A DNA stretch of 64,000 bases from CAWJAP01 sp963834365 (GTDB lineage Bacteria; Acidobacteriota; Vicinamibacteria; Vicinamibacterales; Vicinamibacteraceae), in assembly GCA_963834365.1 (NCBI GenBank), contig CAWIBS010000021.1:124001-188000 (forward strand). The letters are read 5' to 3'. This document shows, piece by piece, positions 51,800-62,051 of this stretch; the first letter of the stretch is position 1; every line of letters starts with the position of its first letter. The notes under the pieces were generated by a model. It was not told the DNA's origin, searched no databases, and saw only the letters and a list, made by a program, of their open reading frames with translations. The translations under genes were made by a program, and so were the position numbers.

Positions 51800-52237
51800 T
51801 CAATCGCCGGCGTCGGTGATGGTGATTCGGCGGGCGGTCTCACCGGCGTGCTCCATCAGCACCCGGACAGCCGACGGATCCGGATCTGCCAGCCGCTCGG
51901 CCCACTCGATCGCGAGCACGCCATCGGCACCCAGCGCCTCCAGGCCGAGATCGGCGACCTCGGCGGCGGTGATGCGATACAGGTCCACGTGGTACAGCGG
52001 GGTCCGGCCCCTGTACTCCTGCACCAGCGTGAACGACGGGCTGCTGACGTCGGCAGGATCGATGCCCAGTCCTTCCGCGAGCCCGCGGACGAACGCGGTC
52101 TTCCCCGCTCCCAGGTCTCCGCTGAGGTGAACGCGGTCCCCTGCCCGCAACGTCGAGCCGATGGCCCTCGCGATCGCTTCCGTCTCCCTCTGGGACGAGC
52201 TCGTCACCGTTCGGCTGCCAGACGCTCGATCACTCAT
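51800..52237 (-). CDS. tsaE: tRNA threonylcarbamoyladenosine biosynthesis ATPase TsaE
   Basis: P-loop partner of TsaD/TsaB in t6A37 formation. The 145-residue protein has Walker A GDLGAGKTAFVRGLAEGLG, the family block VSSPSFTLVQEYRG and the aspartate in LYHVDLYRI, with VLAIEWAERL near the end. It overlaps the nnr gene upstream by 8 bases (52230-52237), the common NnrD-TsaE arrangement. Confidence 0.94.
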   Translation of the reverse strand: MSDRASGSRTVTSSSQRETEAIARAIGSTLRAGDRVHLSGDLGAGKTAFVRGLAEGLGIDPADVSSPSFTLVQEYRGRTPLYHVDLYRITAAEVADLGLEALGADGVLAIEWAERLADPDPSAVRVLMEHAGETARRITITDAGD

Positions 52238-53811
52238 CCGACGAGCGCTCGTGCCGGCTCACTCCGAGCGTGTCGAGCCAGGCCGGTCCGAGGTGCTGCA
52301 GCACGTCTCCCGCCGTGACCGCGGGCTGTCCCACGCTGCGGCTGGCGAGATCGCCGGCATGCCCGTGGAGAAAGACAGCGACGCGCGCCGCGGCCTCCGG
52401 ATCGAGCAACTGGGCCAGCCACGCGGCGATGACGCCGGTGAGTACGTCACCGGTGCCGCCCGTCGCCATGCCGGGATTGCCGGTTCGATTGATCGACACG
52501 CGGCCATCGGGTGTGGCGACCAGGGTGCGGTGCCCTTTGAGCACCAGATACACGTTGTTGGCCGTGGCAAACGTCCGCGCCACTTCCAGGCGGTCGCGCT
52601 GGACCTCCTCGGTCGAGATTCCGGCCAGACGCGCCATCTCCCCGGGGTGCGGAGTGAGCACGATGTCCAGGCCGTCCCGGCTTCGCAGCAGGCTGACGGT
52701 CGTTGGCGACGATCGTGAGCGCGTCGGCGTCGAGTACCAGCGGCGATCCGCTGCTGCCGAGCAGGCCGTGCACCAGTCTGGTCTGCGCCGGTCCCGTCCC
52801 GAGCCCCGGCCCGACCGCCACGACGTCGGCTTCGAGCGCGAGGATGCGCTCGAGCGCCAGGTCTCCGTCCGCCGCCGTCGCCAGATCGGGCAGCGCGAGC
52901 GTCATGTACTCGGCCGCCATCGCGGCGACGACAGGCACCGCCGCCGCAGGGGTCGCGACCGTCACCAGCCCGGCGCCGGACTTGACCGCGGCGAATCCGG
53001 CGAGGTGGGCGGCGCCCGTCTTCCCCACCGATCCGGCGACCACCAGGACCCGTCCGTAGTCACCCTTGTGCGACTCGGCCTCGCGCGGCTCGAGCCGCCC
53101 GATCACCTCGCCCGGCGTGATGATCTCGAGCCGCGGACCGTCGATGCCCTCGACGACTTCGCGTGGAATGCCGATGTCGGCGACGACGACCTCGCCGCAG
53201 CGATCCTCCGCTGGCGGCAGCATGTGGGCCACTTTCGGCGCCGCGAACGTCACGGTCAGATCGGCCTCGATGGCCTCGCCCATCACGTCCGCTGTGTCGG
53301 CCGAAAGCCCGCTCGGGACGTCCACCGACACCACGCGAAGCTCGGATCCGTTGAGATCGCGGACGATCGTCTCGTACAACCCTTCCAGCGGACGGCTCAA
53401 GCCGGTCCCGAACAGCGCATCGACGACCAGTCCACACGTCGCGATGTCGGAGAAGTGCAGATCCCACTCCTGTTCGTCGGTGACTTCGACGACCGTGTGG
53501 CCGAGCCGACCGAGGATCTCCAGGTTGACGCGAGCGTCTCCCCGCACGTCGGCGACGCGCCCGACGAGAAAGACCGAGGCGTCTCCCCCCGCCTGCAGCA
53601 GCGTACGCGCGACGACGAAGCCGTCCCCGCCGTTGTTGCCGGTTCCACAGAGGACGGCGACGCGCAGCAGCGGCAGATCGTCGAAGCGCTGCTGGAGCGT
53701 GGAGACCACCTGCCGTCCCGCACATTCCATCAGCACCGGCGACGGGATCCCGATCTCCTCGATCGTCACCCGGTCGGCCTCTCGCATCTGTTGGGCGTTG
53801 AGGACGCGCAT
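52230..53811 (-). CDS. nnr: Bifunctional NAD(P)H-hydrate epimerase/dehydratase (apparent frameshift)
   Basis: Repairs hydrated NAD(P)H. The N-terminal YjeF_N epimerase (about 1-215) has MRVLNAQQMREADR, GTGNNGGDGFVVARTLL and VVSVDVPSGLSADT. The C-terminal ADP-dependent dehydratase (about 225-527) has KGDYGRVLVVAGSVGKTGAAHLAG, VLDADALTIVA, LTPHPGEMARLAG and GTGDVLTGVIAAWLAQ. One extra base near 52694 splits the dehydratase domain. Corrected length is about 526, normal. The start at 53811 follows family N-termini. Downstream tsaE overlaps. Confidence 0.93.
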
Positions 53812-53916
53812 GGCTTGGCGCGGCGATCCTACCACCGTTGCGCGGCCTCGTCCGGGCGGGCTACGCTACCAACAGCAGCGCCGTATGCGTGATGGTGGCG
53901 AGGAGGACTCGGACCG

Positions 53917-54802
53917 ATGGCGATCGCGGTGAATGTGGATGGCAGGCTGTGTGGAGAGCACGATGCGGTCGTCTCGGTATTCGACCACGGGTTCCTCTTC
54001 GGCGAGGGCGTCTACGAGGTCATGCGGACATACGGCGGCGAGCCGTTCCTGTTCGATCGGCACGTCGAGCGCCTGCGGGCGTCGGCCGATCGGATCGCGC
54101 TCCACGTCCCGCTCTCCGACGATGAGCTCCTCGGTCGGCTGCGCGGCACGCTGGCGGCGGCCAGGCTGGCCGGCGACGCGTATATCCGCGTCCTCGTGAC
54201 GCGAGGTGTCGGGGAGATCGCCTACGATCCCGCGGCCTGCCCGAATCCTTCGACCGTCATCATCGTGAAGCCGCATGCGGAGCCCCCCCGGCGAGGTCTA
54301 CGAGCGCGGCGTGAAGCTGGCGCTCGTGCCGGTCGTCCGCAATCACCCGGGCAGCGTCAGCCCCCGCATCAAGTCGAACAATCTGCTGAACAACGCCCTC
54401 GCGATGCAGCAGGCGTACGCGCGCGGCGGCTACGAAGCGCTGATGCGCAACTACCGCGGCGAGATCTGCGAGTGCGCACAGTCCAACGTCTTCATCGTCA
54501 CCAACCGCTGCGTCCGCACGCCGCCACTCGACGCGGGTCTTCTGGCGGGGGTGACGCGGGCGTTCGTGCTGGAGCTCGCGCGTGGGCTGGGGCTGCACGC
54601 GCGCGAAGAGACGATCTACGAAGAGGAGCTCGCCAGCGCCGACGAGCTCTTCATCACGAGCACGACGAAGGAGATCGTCCCGGTCGCGGCGGTGGACGAT
54701 CTCGTGATCGGCGACGGGTCGCCGGGCGCGATCACGCGGATGCTGCGTGCGGCGTTCGCCGAGCGGACGGCGGCCGTGGAAGCGTCGGCGCGACAGGTCT
54801 GA
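53917..54802 (+). CDS. Class IV aminotransferase, branched-chain/D-amino-acid type (apparent frameshift)
   Basis: PLP-dependent fold-type IV enzyme of about 294 residues. Starts MAIAVNVDGRLCG; VFDHGFLFGEGVYEVMRTYGGEPFLFDRHVERLRASA is the family N-terminus. The PLP lysine is in PRIKSNNLLNNALAMQQA, followed by GEICECAQSNVFIV and LFITSTTKEIVPV. A run of seven C at 54283-54289 is where the frame changes, a typical homopolymer miscall site. Branched-chain aminotransferase, D-alanine aminotransferase and aminodeoxychorismate lyase share this fold; the exact reaction is not settled. Confidence 0.85.
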
Positions 54803-54831
54803 ATCGGTCGAGATGGGAACGTTCTTGGCTC

Positions 54832-54901
54832 GCCGGACCTGAAGGTCCGGCCTACCGCAAAGGCCGCAACGGACCCGGTAGGGCGCGGCTTCAGCCGCGC
54901 C
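54832..54901. repeat. Paired REP-like palindromes in opposite orientation
   Basis: Element 1 (54832-54851) has an 8-bp stem GCCGGACC with its complement and a TGAA loop, then CTACCG. Element 2 (54882-54901) has an 8-bp stem GGCGCGGC with its complement and a TTCA loop, preceded by CGGTAG. The two are a head-to-head pair with reverse-complement flanks, as in bipartite REP/BIME units. They lie between the aminotransferase and gcvP stops. Confidence 0.7.
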
Positions 54902-54907
54902 TTCAGC

Positions 54908-57826
54908 TCAGCGATCGCCGACGCCGGCGATTTCGGCGTAGGTCTCGATCGACGGGCAGGCGCACACCAGGTGGCGGTCGCCGAAGGCGTTGTCGATGCG
55001 GCCGACAGGTGGCCAGATCTTGCGGGCGCGGACGAAGGGGAGCGGATAGACCGCCGATTCGCGCGAGTACTTGTGCGGCCAGACGTCGGCGGTCGCCACC
55101 GCCGCCGTATGCGGGGCGTTCTTCAGCACGTTGTCCTGCGGATCGGATCGGCCGTCGATCACCGCCTGAATCTCGGCCCGGATGGCGATCAGCGCGTCGC
55201 AGAAGCGATCGAGCTCGGCCTTCGGTTCGCTCTCAGTCGGCTCGATCATCAGCGTGCCCGGCACCGGAAACGAGATGGTCGGCGCGTGGAACCCGTAGTC
55301 CATCAGCCGCTTGGCGACGTCGGTCTCGTCGATGCCGGAGGCCTGCTTGAGCGGCCGCAGGTCCACGATCATCTCGTGCGCCACGCGCCCGGTCTGGCGC
55401 GTGTAGAGGATCGGGAAATGTGATTCGAGCCGCGCCTTGATGTAGTTGGCGTTCAGGATCGCGCACGCGGTGGCGTCGGTCATCCCGTCCGGCCCCAGCA
55501 TGCGCATGTAGCCGTAGGAGATCAGCAGGATGCTCGCGCTCCCCCACGGCGCCGCCGAAACGGCGTGGGTGGCGCGGGCGCCGCCGGTCGGGACGACAGG
55601 GTGGCCGGGCAGATACGGCGCCAGGTGCGCCGCAACGGCAATCGGCCCCATGCCCGGTCCGCCACCACCGTGCGGAATCGCGAACGTCTTGTGCAGGTTG
55701 ATGTGGCAGACGTCCGCGCCGATGAGCGCGGGGCTGGTGAGCCCCACCTGCGCGTTCATGTTCGCGCCGTCCATGTAGACCTGCCCGCCATGCTCGTGGA
55801 CGATCCGGCACACGTCCTGGATCGCGTCCTCGAACACACCGTGGGTGGAGGGATAGGTCACCATGAGCGCGGCCAGCCGTGAGCCATGCGCCGTCGCCTT
55901 GGCGGCGAGATCCGTGAGATCCACGTTGCCCTGCGCGTCACAGGCGACAACGACGACCTTCATCCCCGCCAGGACGGCGCTCGCCGGATTGGTGCCGTGC
56001 GCGGACGATGGGATGAGCACGACGTCGCGGTCGGAATCGCCACGGTCGCGGTGCCAGGCCCTGATGGCCAGCAGGCCCGCCAGCTCGCCCTGTGCGCCGG
56101 AGTTGGGCTGCAGCGACACGGCCGCAAAGCCCGTGATCTCGGCGAGCGTCGCTTCGAGCTCGGTGAAGATGGCGCGGTAGCCGGCCGCCTGATCGACGGG
56201 AGCGAAGGGATGCAGCCGCGAGAATTCGGGCCAGGTGATCGGCAGCATCTCCGCCGCCGCATTCAGCTTCATCGTGCACGATCCCAGCGGGATCATCGAG
56301 GAGTCGAGCCCGATGTCCTTCCGCTCCAGGCTGCGGATGTAGCGCATCATCTCGCTCTCGGAGCGATGCGCGCCGAAGACCGGGTGGGTCAGGAAGGGTG
56401 TGCGCCGAAGGAGCGCCGAAGGGAAGCGTGGCTCGCCTGCCGTCGTGGCAGGGACCGTGGGAGCGGCAAGGCCCGGCGGCGACGGCTGGCCGTGGTCCGA
56501 CGAGGCCGCGTCGAACACGCCGACAATGGCCTCCACATCGTCGGCCGACACCGTCTCGTCGAGCGCGATGCCGATACGCGTGCCGGGGCCGTAGCGGAAG
56601 TTGATGCGTGCCGCCTCCGCCGTGGTGCGAATGCGATCGACGATGGCGGCGGCGCCGCCCTCGATGCTGAGCGTGTCGAAGAACGCGTCGTTGACCTGGC
56701 GGAAGCCGAGCCCCGCCAGTCGTCGTTCGAGCGCCACCGCGTGCTCGTGGATCTGGCGGGCGATGGCCGCCAGGCCATCGGGGCCGTGGTACACGGCGTA
56801 GAGGCCCGCGATGTTCGCGAGCAGGGCCTGGGCCGTGCAGATGTTCGACGTCGCCTTCTCCCGCCGGATGTGCTGTTCCCGGGTTTGGAGCGACATCCGG
56901 TAGGCGGTATTGCCATGCGCATCCACCGACACGCCGATGATCCGGCCGGGCGCCTGCCGCACGAACTTCTCACGCGTGGCGAAGAACGCCGCATGCGGGC
57001 CGCCATATCCGAGCGGCACCCCGAACCGCTGCGCGCTGCCGACGACGATGTCCGCGCCCTGCTCGCCTGGCGGCGCGATCAGCGTGCAGCTCAGGAGGTC
57101 GGTGGCCACGGCCACGATGGTTTGCGCCTGGTGTGCGCGCGCGACGAGCGACGAGAGATCGAGGACACGACCATGGGTATCTGGCGTCTGCACGAGCACG
57201 CCGAACACGTCGGCGTCGAACTCGATGCTCTCGATTGGCGAGATCCGCAGGGTCAGGCCGAGCGGCTCGGCACGGGCGGCCAGCAGCTCGAGGGTCTGGG
57301 GAAAGCACGTGTCGGCCGCGACGAACGCCCGCGCGTTCCGTTTTGCGCCCACACGGTGGGCCATCGTCATGGCTTCAGCTGCCGCCGTCGCCTCGTCGAG
57401 CAGCGATGCGTTGGCCACGTCCATCCCCGTGAGATCGCGGACAGCTGTCTGGAAGTTCAACAGCGCTTCGAGGCGCCCCTGCGCGATCTCGGCTTGATAC
57501 GGCGTGTAGGGCGTGTACCAGCCGGGGTTCTCGAGGACGTTGCGCAGGATGACGGCCGGGGTGACCGTGTCCCAGTAACCGAGTCCGATGTACGAACGGA
57601 ACACCTGATTCCGTAACGAGAGCCGGCGGAGGCGGGTGAGGTAGGTGTGCTCTGCCTCGGCCGGAGGCAGCTGCAACGGCGACGGACGCCGGATGTGCCC
57701 CGGGATGGCTTCGGCCAGCAACTGATCGATCGACGCGGCACCGATTGCCGCGAGCATCGCCTCGCGCTCGGCGGGACGGGGTCCGTTGTGGCGGGCGGCG
57801 AACTGATTGGGAGAGTCCTGACGCAT
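54908..57826 (-). CDS. gcvP: Glycine dehydrogenase (decarboxylating), full-length P protein
   Basis: PLP enzyme of the glycine cleavage system. The 972-residue single chain contains both halves: FAARHNGPRPAEREAMLAAIG and YWDTVTPAVILRNVLENPGWYTPYTPYQAEIAQGRLEALLNFQT at the N-terminus, and GSCTMKLNAAAEMLPI, SLQPNSGAQGELAGLLAIRAWH and the PLP lysine in CHINLHKTFAIPHGGGGPGMGP. The frame is unbroken across 2.9 kb. It is third in gcvT-gcvH-gcvP order on the minus strand, 67 bases after gcvH. Confidence 0.97.
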   Translation of the reverse strand: MRQDSPNQFAARHNGPRPAEREAMLAAIGAASIDQLLAEAIPGHIRRPSPLQLPPAEAEHTYLTRLRRLSLRNQVFRSYIGLGYWDTVTPAVILRNVLENPGWYTPYTPYQAEIAQGRLEALLNFQTAVRDLTGMDVANASLLDEATAAAEAMTMAHRVGAKRNARAFVAADTCFPQTLELLAARAEPLGLTLRISPIESIEFDADVFGVLVQTPDTHGRVLDLSSLVARAHQAQTIVAVATDLLSCTLIAPPGEQGADIVVGSAQRFGVPLGYGGPHAAFFATREKFVRQAPGRIIGVSVDAHGNTAYRMSLQTREQHIRREKATSNICTAQALLANIAGLYAVYHGPDGLAAIARQIHEHAVALERRLAGLGFRQVNDAFFDTLSIEGGAAAIVDRIRTTAEAARINFRYGPGTRIGIALDETVSADDVEAIVGVFDAASSDHGQPSPPGLAAPTVPATTAGEPRFPSALLRRTPFLTHPVFGAHRSESEMMRYIRSLERKDIGLDSSMIPLGSCTMKLNAAAEMLPITWPEFSRLHPFAPVDQAAGYRAIFTELEATLAEITGFAAVSLQPNSGAQGELAGLLAIRAWHRDRGDSDRDVVLIPSSAHGTNPASAVLAGMKVVVVACDAQGNVDLTDLAAKATAHGSRLAALMVTYPSTHGVFEDAIQDVCRIVHEHGGQVYMDGANMNAQVGLTSPALIGADVCHINLHKTFAIPHGGGGPGMGPIAVAAHLAPYLPGHPVVPTGGARATHAVSAAPWGSASILLISYGYMRMLGPDGMTDATACAILNANYIKARLESHFPILYTRQTGRVAHEMIVDLRPLKQASGIDETDVAKRLMDYGFHAPTISFPVPGTLMIEPTESEPKAELDRFCDALIAIRAEIQAVIDGRSDPQDNVLKNAPHTAAVATADVWPHKYSRESAVYPLPFVRARKIWPPVGRIDNAFGDRHLVCACPSIETYAEIAGVGDR

Positions 57827-57893
57827 GTACTCGGAAGGGGCTGGCTCGGACGATTGACGACGGCTCGACGATCCCGGGCTGACGTGCCGCGGC

Positions 57894-58265
57894 CTACTTC
57901 GTGAGATCGCTGTACTGCTGGGCGTCGAGGAGCGCGGCCATCTCGCTGGTGTCGGACGGCCGGACTCGGATGATCCAGGCCGCCAGCGGATCGGCGTTGA
58001 CGAGCTCGGGCTTCTCGGACAGCGCGGCATTGACGGCCACGACCTCACCCGAGACCGGCGAAAACAGCTCGGACACCGCCTTGACCGATTCGATCGTGCC
58101 GAAGACATCGCCCTGCGCCAGCGTGCGCCCCACCTCGGGCAGCTCGACGAACACGACGTCGCCCAGCTGCTGCTGCGCATAGTCGGTGATGCCCACCTGG
58201 GCCTCCGCACCCTCGAGACGAATCCACTCGTGATCCTTGGTGTACTTCAGGTCGGCGGCAACCAT
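57894..58265 (-). CDS. gcvH: Glycine cleavage system H protein
   Basis: Lipoyl carrier shuttling the aminomethyl group. 123 residues: DLKYTKDHEWIRLEGAEAQVGITDYAQQQLGDVVFVELPEVG, then the lipoylated lysine in FGTIESVKAVSELFSPVSGEVVAVN, and DPLAAWIIRVRPSD. It starts one base after the gcvT stop. Confidence 0.96.
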   Translation of the reverse strand: MVAADLKYTKDHEWIRLEGAEAQVGITDYAQQQLGDVVFVELPEVGRTLAQGDVFGTIESVKAVSELFSPVSGEVVAVNAALSEKPELVNADPLAAWIIRVRPSDTSEMAALLDAQQYSDLTK

Positions 58266-58266
58266 G

Positions 58267-59378
58267 TCAACTCCTGGAGCGCTTGTAGAACGGCATCGGA
58301 ACGACGCGGGCCTTCAGCCGGCGCCCCCGGACGTCTGCTTCGATCTCGCGATCCGGCACCGCTTCCGCCGAGGGGACGTAGGCCATCCCGATCGCCTTCT
58401 TGAGAAACGGCGTCTGGGTCCCGCTCGTGACCTGACCGGCCGGCTCGCCGTCGATCACAATCGCGTGGCCGTGGCGCGCGATGCCGCGCTCGAGCAGTTC
58501 GAACCCGACGAGCCGTCGGGACACGCCCTGCGCTTTCTGCGCGCGGAGGACGTCTGCACCGAGAAAGTCCGGCTTCTTCCAGCCGACGATCCATCCCAGA
58601 TCCGCCTCGAGGACGGTGGTGGTGTCGTCGATGTCGTTGCCATAGAGGCGCATGCCGGCCTCGAGACGGAGCGTGTCCCGCGCCCCGAGTCCGGCCGGGA
58701 TCAGGCCGGCCGCGGAACCGGCCTCGAGGAGGGCCGTCCAGAGTCGTGGCGCCTGCGCCGGCGGACAGAAAATCTCGAAGCCGTCCTCGCCCGTATACCC
58801 CGTTCGCGAGATCGTGCCGCGCACGCCGGCCACCTCGCCATGAGCGAACCAGTAGGTACTTCAGCGACGACAGATCGACGCCCGTCAGTGGCTGGAGGAT
58901 CGTCAGCGCCGCCGGACCCTGCAACGCGAGGAGTGCGTACCGGCTGCTGGTGTTGACCGCGACCGCGTCACCGATCCCGGCAATCTGGGTCCTGATCCAC
59001 TCGAAGTCCTTCGTGATGTTCGAGGCGTTGACGACGAGCAGGAAGTGGTCCTCGGCCCAGCGATAGACGAGCAGGTCGTCGACGAACGTCCCCTGCGGCG
59101 TCATCAGCCCCGCGTAGTGGATCTGCCCGATGCTCAGCCGTGAGGCGTCGTTGCTCGAGATCTTCTGCACCGCCGCCAGGGCGTCGGCGCCGGCGATCTC
59201 GATCTCCCCCATGTGGCTGACGTCGAAGAGTCCGGCGCGTTCCCTGACCGCCAGGTGCTCGGGGGTGATGCCGGAGGTACTCGACGGGCATCTCCCACCC
59301 GCCGAACGGGATCAGGCGGGCGTGATGCGCGACGTGTCTCTCGAAGAGCGGAGTGCGAAGAAGGTGCGTGTCGTTCAG
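58267..59378 (-). CDS. gcvT: Aminomethyltransferase, glycine cleavage T protein (two apparent frameshifts)
   Basis: Transfers the methylene group to tetrahydrofolate. Frames join as THLLRTPLFERHVAHHARLIPFGGWEMPVEY, then VSHMGEIEIAGADALAAVQKIS, FVDDLLVYRWAEDHFLLVVNASN, then GTISRTGYTGEDGFEIFCP and GLGARDTLRLEAGMRLYGNDID. Extra C bases near 59276 and 58858 explain both breaks. Corrected length is about 369. No ATG or GTG is in frame at the start; a CTG at 59378 is the best guess and a further small indel upstream is possible. Confidence 0.92.
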
Positions 59379-59537
59379 AGGGCGGCCTCGGCCAAGCTGG
59401 GAATCGGACACCGGCGGGAGCGGTCCGCGACGCTGGAGCGCCGAGCCGCGCGCCGCGCGCTCCACTCGAAACGCGCACAGGCAGCGCCCTCCGGCCCCGC
59501 GCAAGCCTCAAACGGTACTATGCGTGTCCGCGAGGGG

Positions 59538-60899
59538 TCAAGGCGCCGAGGGCGCGGATGGCCGGCCGGCGGACGTGCGGGGCCGGTAGCGTAAATAGGC
59601 CTGGAGCGTGTGGTAGCTGATGTCCAGGATGCGGCACGCCTGGCGCTTGTTGTTGTGGCACCGTTCGAGCACCAGTCGTGCGTAGCGGCTACCCCACGCA
59701 CGCATGCTCTCGCTGCCGTCGATCACCGGCTGGACGATGCTGTAACGCTCGCCCATGGCCGGGGGCAGATCCTTGACCTGGATCTCGTCGGCGTCGGCAA
59801 GGGTGATGGCACGCTCGATGACGCGCTCCAGCTCGCGGACGTTCCCTGGCCATTCGTACGTGAGCAGTGCCTCGAGCGCCGATGCCGACAGCCGGCACGG
59901 GCCGACCCCGGCATGCCGCTGAAGGCACGCCTGAGCCAGGTCGATGATGTCTTCGCGGCGGGCGCGCAGCGGCGGCACCTTCAACTCGAGGGCGTTGAGT
60001 CGATAGTAGAGATCGTGGCGGAACTGTCCCTGCTGGACGAGTGAGGCCAGCGTCCGATTGGTCGCCGCGATCAGCCGGATGTCGAGGCGCCGGGTGTGGT
60101 GTCCGCCGACCCGCTCGACGGTGAACTCCTGGAGCGCGCGCAGGAGCTTGGCCTGCGCGTGGGAGGAGAGATCGGCCACTTCGTCGAGGAACAGCGTACC
60201 CCCGTCGGCCTGTTCGAATTTGCCGCGCCGCCCGCGAACACCGGTCGCCGTGCGCTCCTCGATCCCGAAGAGCTCGGCCTCGAGCAGCGATTCGACGAGC
60301 GCCGCGCAGTTCACCGCGACGAAGGGGCCGCGCGCGCGGCGGCTCCACAGATGAACCTGTCGCGCGGCCACCTCCTTGCCGACGCCGCTCTCGCCTTCAA
60401 TCAGCACCGTGAAGTCGGTGCGCGCGATCCGGTCGATGCTCTGTCGCAGGGTCTGGGCCTGCGGGCTGTTGCCGACGAGCAGGTTGCCCTCGCGAAGCGC
60501 CAGATGGGAGCCGGCTGCCGTGCGATAGCCCGCGGCACGCTCGATCTCCGAGACAATCGCCCCGAGGCGCGCCGCCATGATGAAAAGATCGGGCCAGTGG
60601 GGATCGCGAAGCGCCCGCACGCTGCGGCGCACTTCGAGCACGACCGTTCGATCGCCGGTGGGCACTCCGAGAACCGCCGTCCCGGGCTCGCCGACGACCG
60701 GGCCCTGGCCCGCCATGTCGCGCAGCCGCACCGTGGTCACGCCGAGCCTGTCGATCAGCAGCTGCTCGAACTGCCGACGGACATCGCCCGCGGCGCCCCG
60801 CCCCAGGATGGCGACGAACGCGGCCAGCAAGCTGTCGTCCTCCGCGCCCGGCCCTGTGACCACCGCTGCCGGCGGCGTCTCGCTGCTGCTGCCCGTCAT
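59538..60899 (-). CDS. Fis-type AAA+ transcriptional regulator lacking the GAFTGA loop
   Basis: Looks like an NtrC-family activator. The 453-residue protein starts at 60899 with GAGGAGG upstream. There is an N-terminal sensory region (about 20-140, GAF-like), an AAA+ domain with Walker A GESGVGKEVAARQVH and Walker B GGTLFLDEVADLS, and a C-terminal Fis HTH (ERCHNNKRQACRILDISYHTLQAYLRY). Where sigma-54 activators have GAFTGA, this reads RTATGVRGRRG. It therefore probably does not remodel sigma-54 and may act with sigma-70 or by repression. Downstream of PilZ/comEA genes; target unknown. Confidence 0.88.
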   Translation of the reverse strand: MTGSSSETPPAAVVTGPGAEDDSLLAAFVAILGRGAAGDVRRQFEQLLIDRLGVTTVRLRDMAGQGPVVGEPGTAVLGVPTGDRTVVLEVRRSVRALRDPHWPDLFIMAARLGAIVSEIERAAGYRTAAGSHLALREGNLLVGNSPQAQTLRQSIDRIARTDFTVLIEGESGVGKEVAARQVHLWSRRARGPFVAVNCAALVESLLEAELFGIEERTATGVRGRRGKFEQADGGTLFLDEVADLSSHAQAKLLRALQEFTVERVGGHHTRRLDIRLIAATNRTLASLVQQGQFRHDLYYRLNALELKVPPLRARREDIIDLAQACLQRHAGVGPCRLSASALEALLTYEWPGNVRELERVIERAITLADADEIQVKDLPPAMGERYSIVQPVIDGSESMRAWGSRYARLVLERCHNNKRQACRILDISYHTLQAYLRYRPRTSAGRPSAPSAP

Positions 60900-61076
60900 A
60901 CGCCCTCCTCGCTGCTGTGCGGCCCAGAGAGAAGGACTGTGCGGAACCAAGAGCGATGCCACGTTTGCACCTCGCGGATTCCCGAGAGAAACTGGTGTGT
61001 TTTGCAGAATCTGCATCCGGGGCGGGCACGCGATACCCGTTATTTGGTCCCGATTCAAACACCAGGCGCCAAATCA

Positions 61077-61415
61077 TCAGTCCCCGGCGAGGGAATCTAG
61101 TTCCCATAGCGGCTCGAACCAGCGATTGAACGCGATCGCCGCCCGATAGCTCGGCCCTTCGCGCAGGTCGGTCGCGCTGACGAAGCTGCGCACGACCTGC
61201 CCGTCGAGCGCCACTCGCCGCGACGGGCGTATCAGATGCACGGTCAGCGCTCGGCCGGGACAGAGCAAGGCGTCGGTTTCGATCAGGATTCCGACAGCCG
61301 ACAGGTTGAGCACCAGCACATCGTGTCCCGGCGTCACACGACACCCGATCGGCCATGGCAGGTCTTGCGGCAGCCAGCGGCGCGCGGCACGCCGCTCGAT
61401 GGGAGGCGTACTCAT
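61077..61415 (-). CDS. PilZ-domain protein
   Basis: A 112-residue protein with an N-terminal Arg cluster (RRAARRW, the RxxxR-like c-di-GMP contact) and NLSAVGILIETD in place of the DxSxxG motif, followed by LTVHLIRPSRRVALDGQVVRS. Asp in the second motif is replaced by Asn, so c-di-GMP binding is uncertain. It overlaps the FimT-like pseudopilin by ATGA, which suggests a role in pilus control. Confidence 0.78.
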   Translation of the reverse strand: MSTPPIERRAARRWLPQDLPWPIGCRVTPGHDVLVLNLSAVGILIETDALLCPGRALTVHLIRPSRRVALDGQVVRSFVSATDLREGPSYRAAIAFNRWFEPLWELDSLAGD

Positions 61416-62011
61416 GGCGTGACCCATTGCCCAGTCCCGGGCAGGAACTCGAGGACGCGCACGCGGCCGGTCGGTCCGAACACACGAACCGCGAACTGGC
61501 GGCCGTCCGGCCCGGCGAGATAGAGGGTGCCCGACGATCCGCTGCCCGAGGCGCCAAACGCGATGAATGTGGACCGTCCGATCTGGACGGGGTCGTCGCC
61601 GGCGCCAAGGGCCGGCCCTTCCCCATCGATGGGCGGCACGGCATGCGCCACCGCGAAGGCGGCACCCGGAAAATCGTCGCGGAGGCGGAAGGGCGGCCCG
61701 AGCCGCTCCTCGGTGCCGTCCGCGATTTCGTCGCCCCTGAGGCCGTTGCCATTGCCGTCCACGAGCGCCTGCATCAGCGTCTCCCCCTGCTCCTGACGAA
61801 ACTGCAGACCGGCCGTGGCACCCCGACGCAGCGCGGTGAGCCGCACCCCCGCAACCCGAAGGGCGATCGCCCGGGCCGCGCCCAGGCCGCGGGCGTGATC
61901 CCGTGCACGGGCGAAGGCCCCGAGGGCGGTCGCCCAGACGATCGCGCCGATCGAGAGGACCAGCAGGAGCTCGATCAGCGACACACCGCGTTGCGGCTCC
62001 CGCTGCGGCAT
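61412..62011 (-). CDS. FimT/GspH-like pseudopilin
   Basis: A 199-residue protein beginning MPQREPQRGVSLIELLLVLSIGAIVWATALG, a prepilin leader with the Gly before the cleavage site and Glu5. The C-terminal part is beta-rich with QGETLMQALVDGNGNGLRGDEIADGTE and FIAFGASGSGSSGTLYL, typical of FimT/GspH. ATG 62011, five bases after GGAGAG, is preferred over an upstream GTG at 62017. It likely joins the pilus/pseudopilus encoded at 28.9-38 kb or a competence pilus. Confidence 0.86.
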   Translation of the reverse strand: MPQREPQRGVSLIELLLVLSIGAIVWATALGAFARARDHARGLGAARAIALRVAGVRLTALRRGATAGLQFRQEQGETLMQALVDGNGNGLRGDEIADGTEERLGPPFRLRDDFPGAAFAVAHAVPPIDGEGPALGAGDDPVQIGRSTFIAFGASGSGSSGTLYLAGPDGRQFAVRVFGPTGRVRVLEFLPGTGQWVTP

Positions 62012-62051
62012 CGGCACTCTCCGACGCGTACGAGCGTGGCCGTGAGCGCGT

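Noticed and set aside
57827..58210. In-frame upstream extension of gcvP over gcvH
   Set aside because: It reads gcvH in another frame. The GcvP N-terminus starts at 57826 as in homologues.
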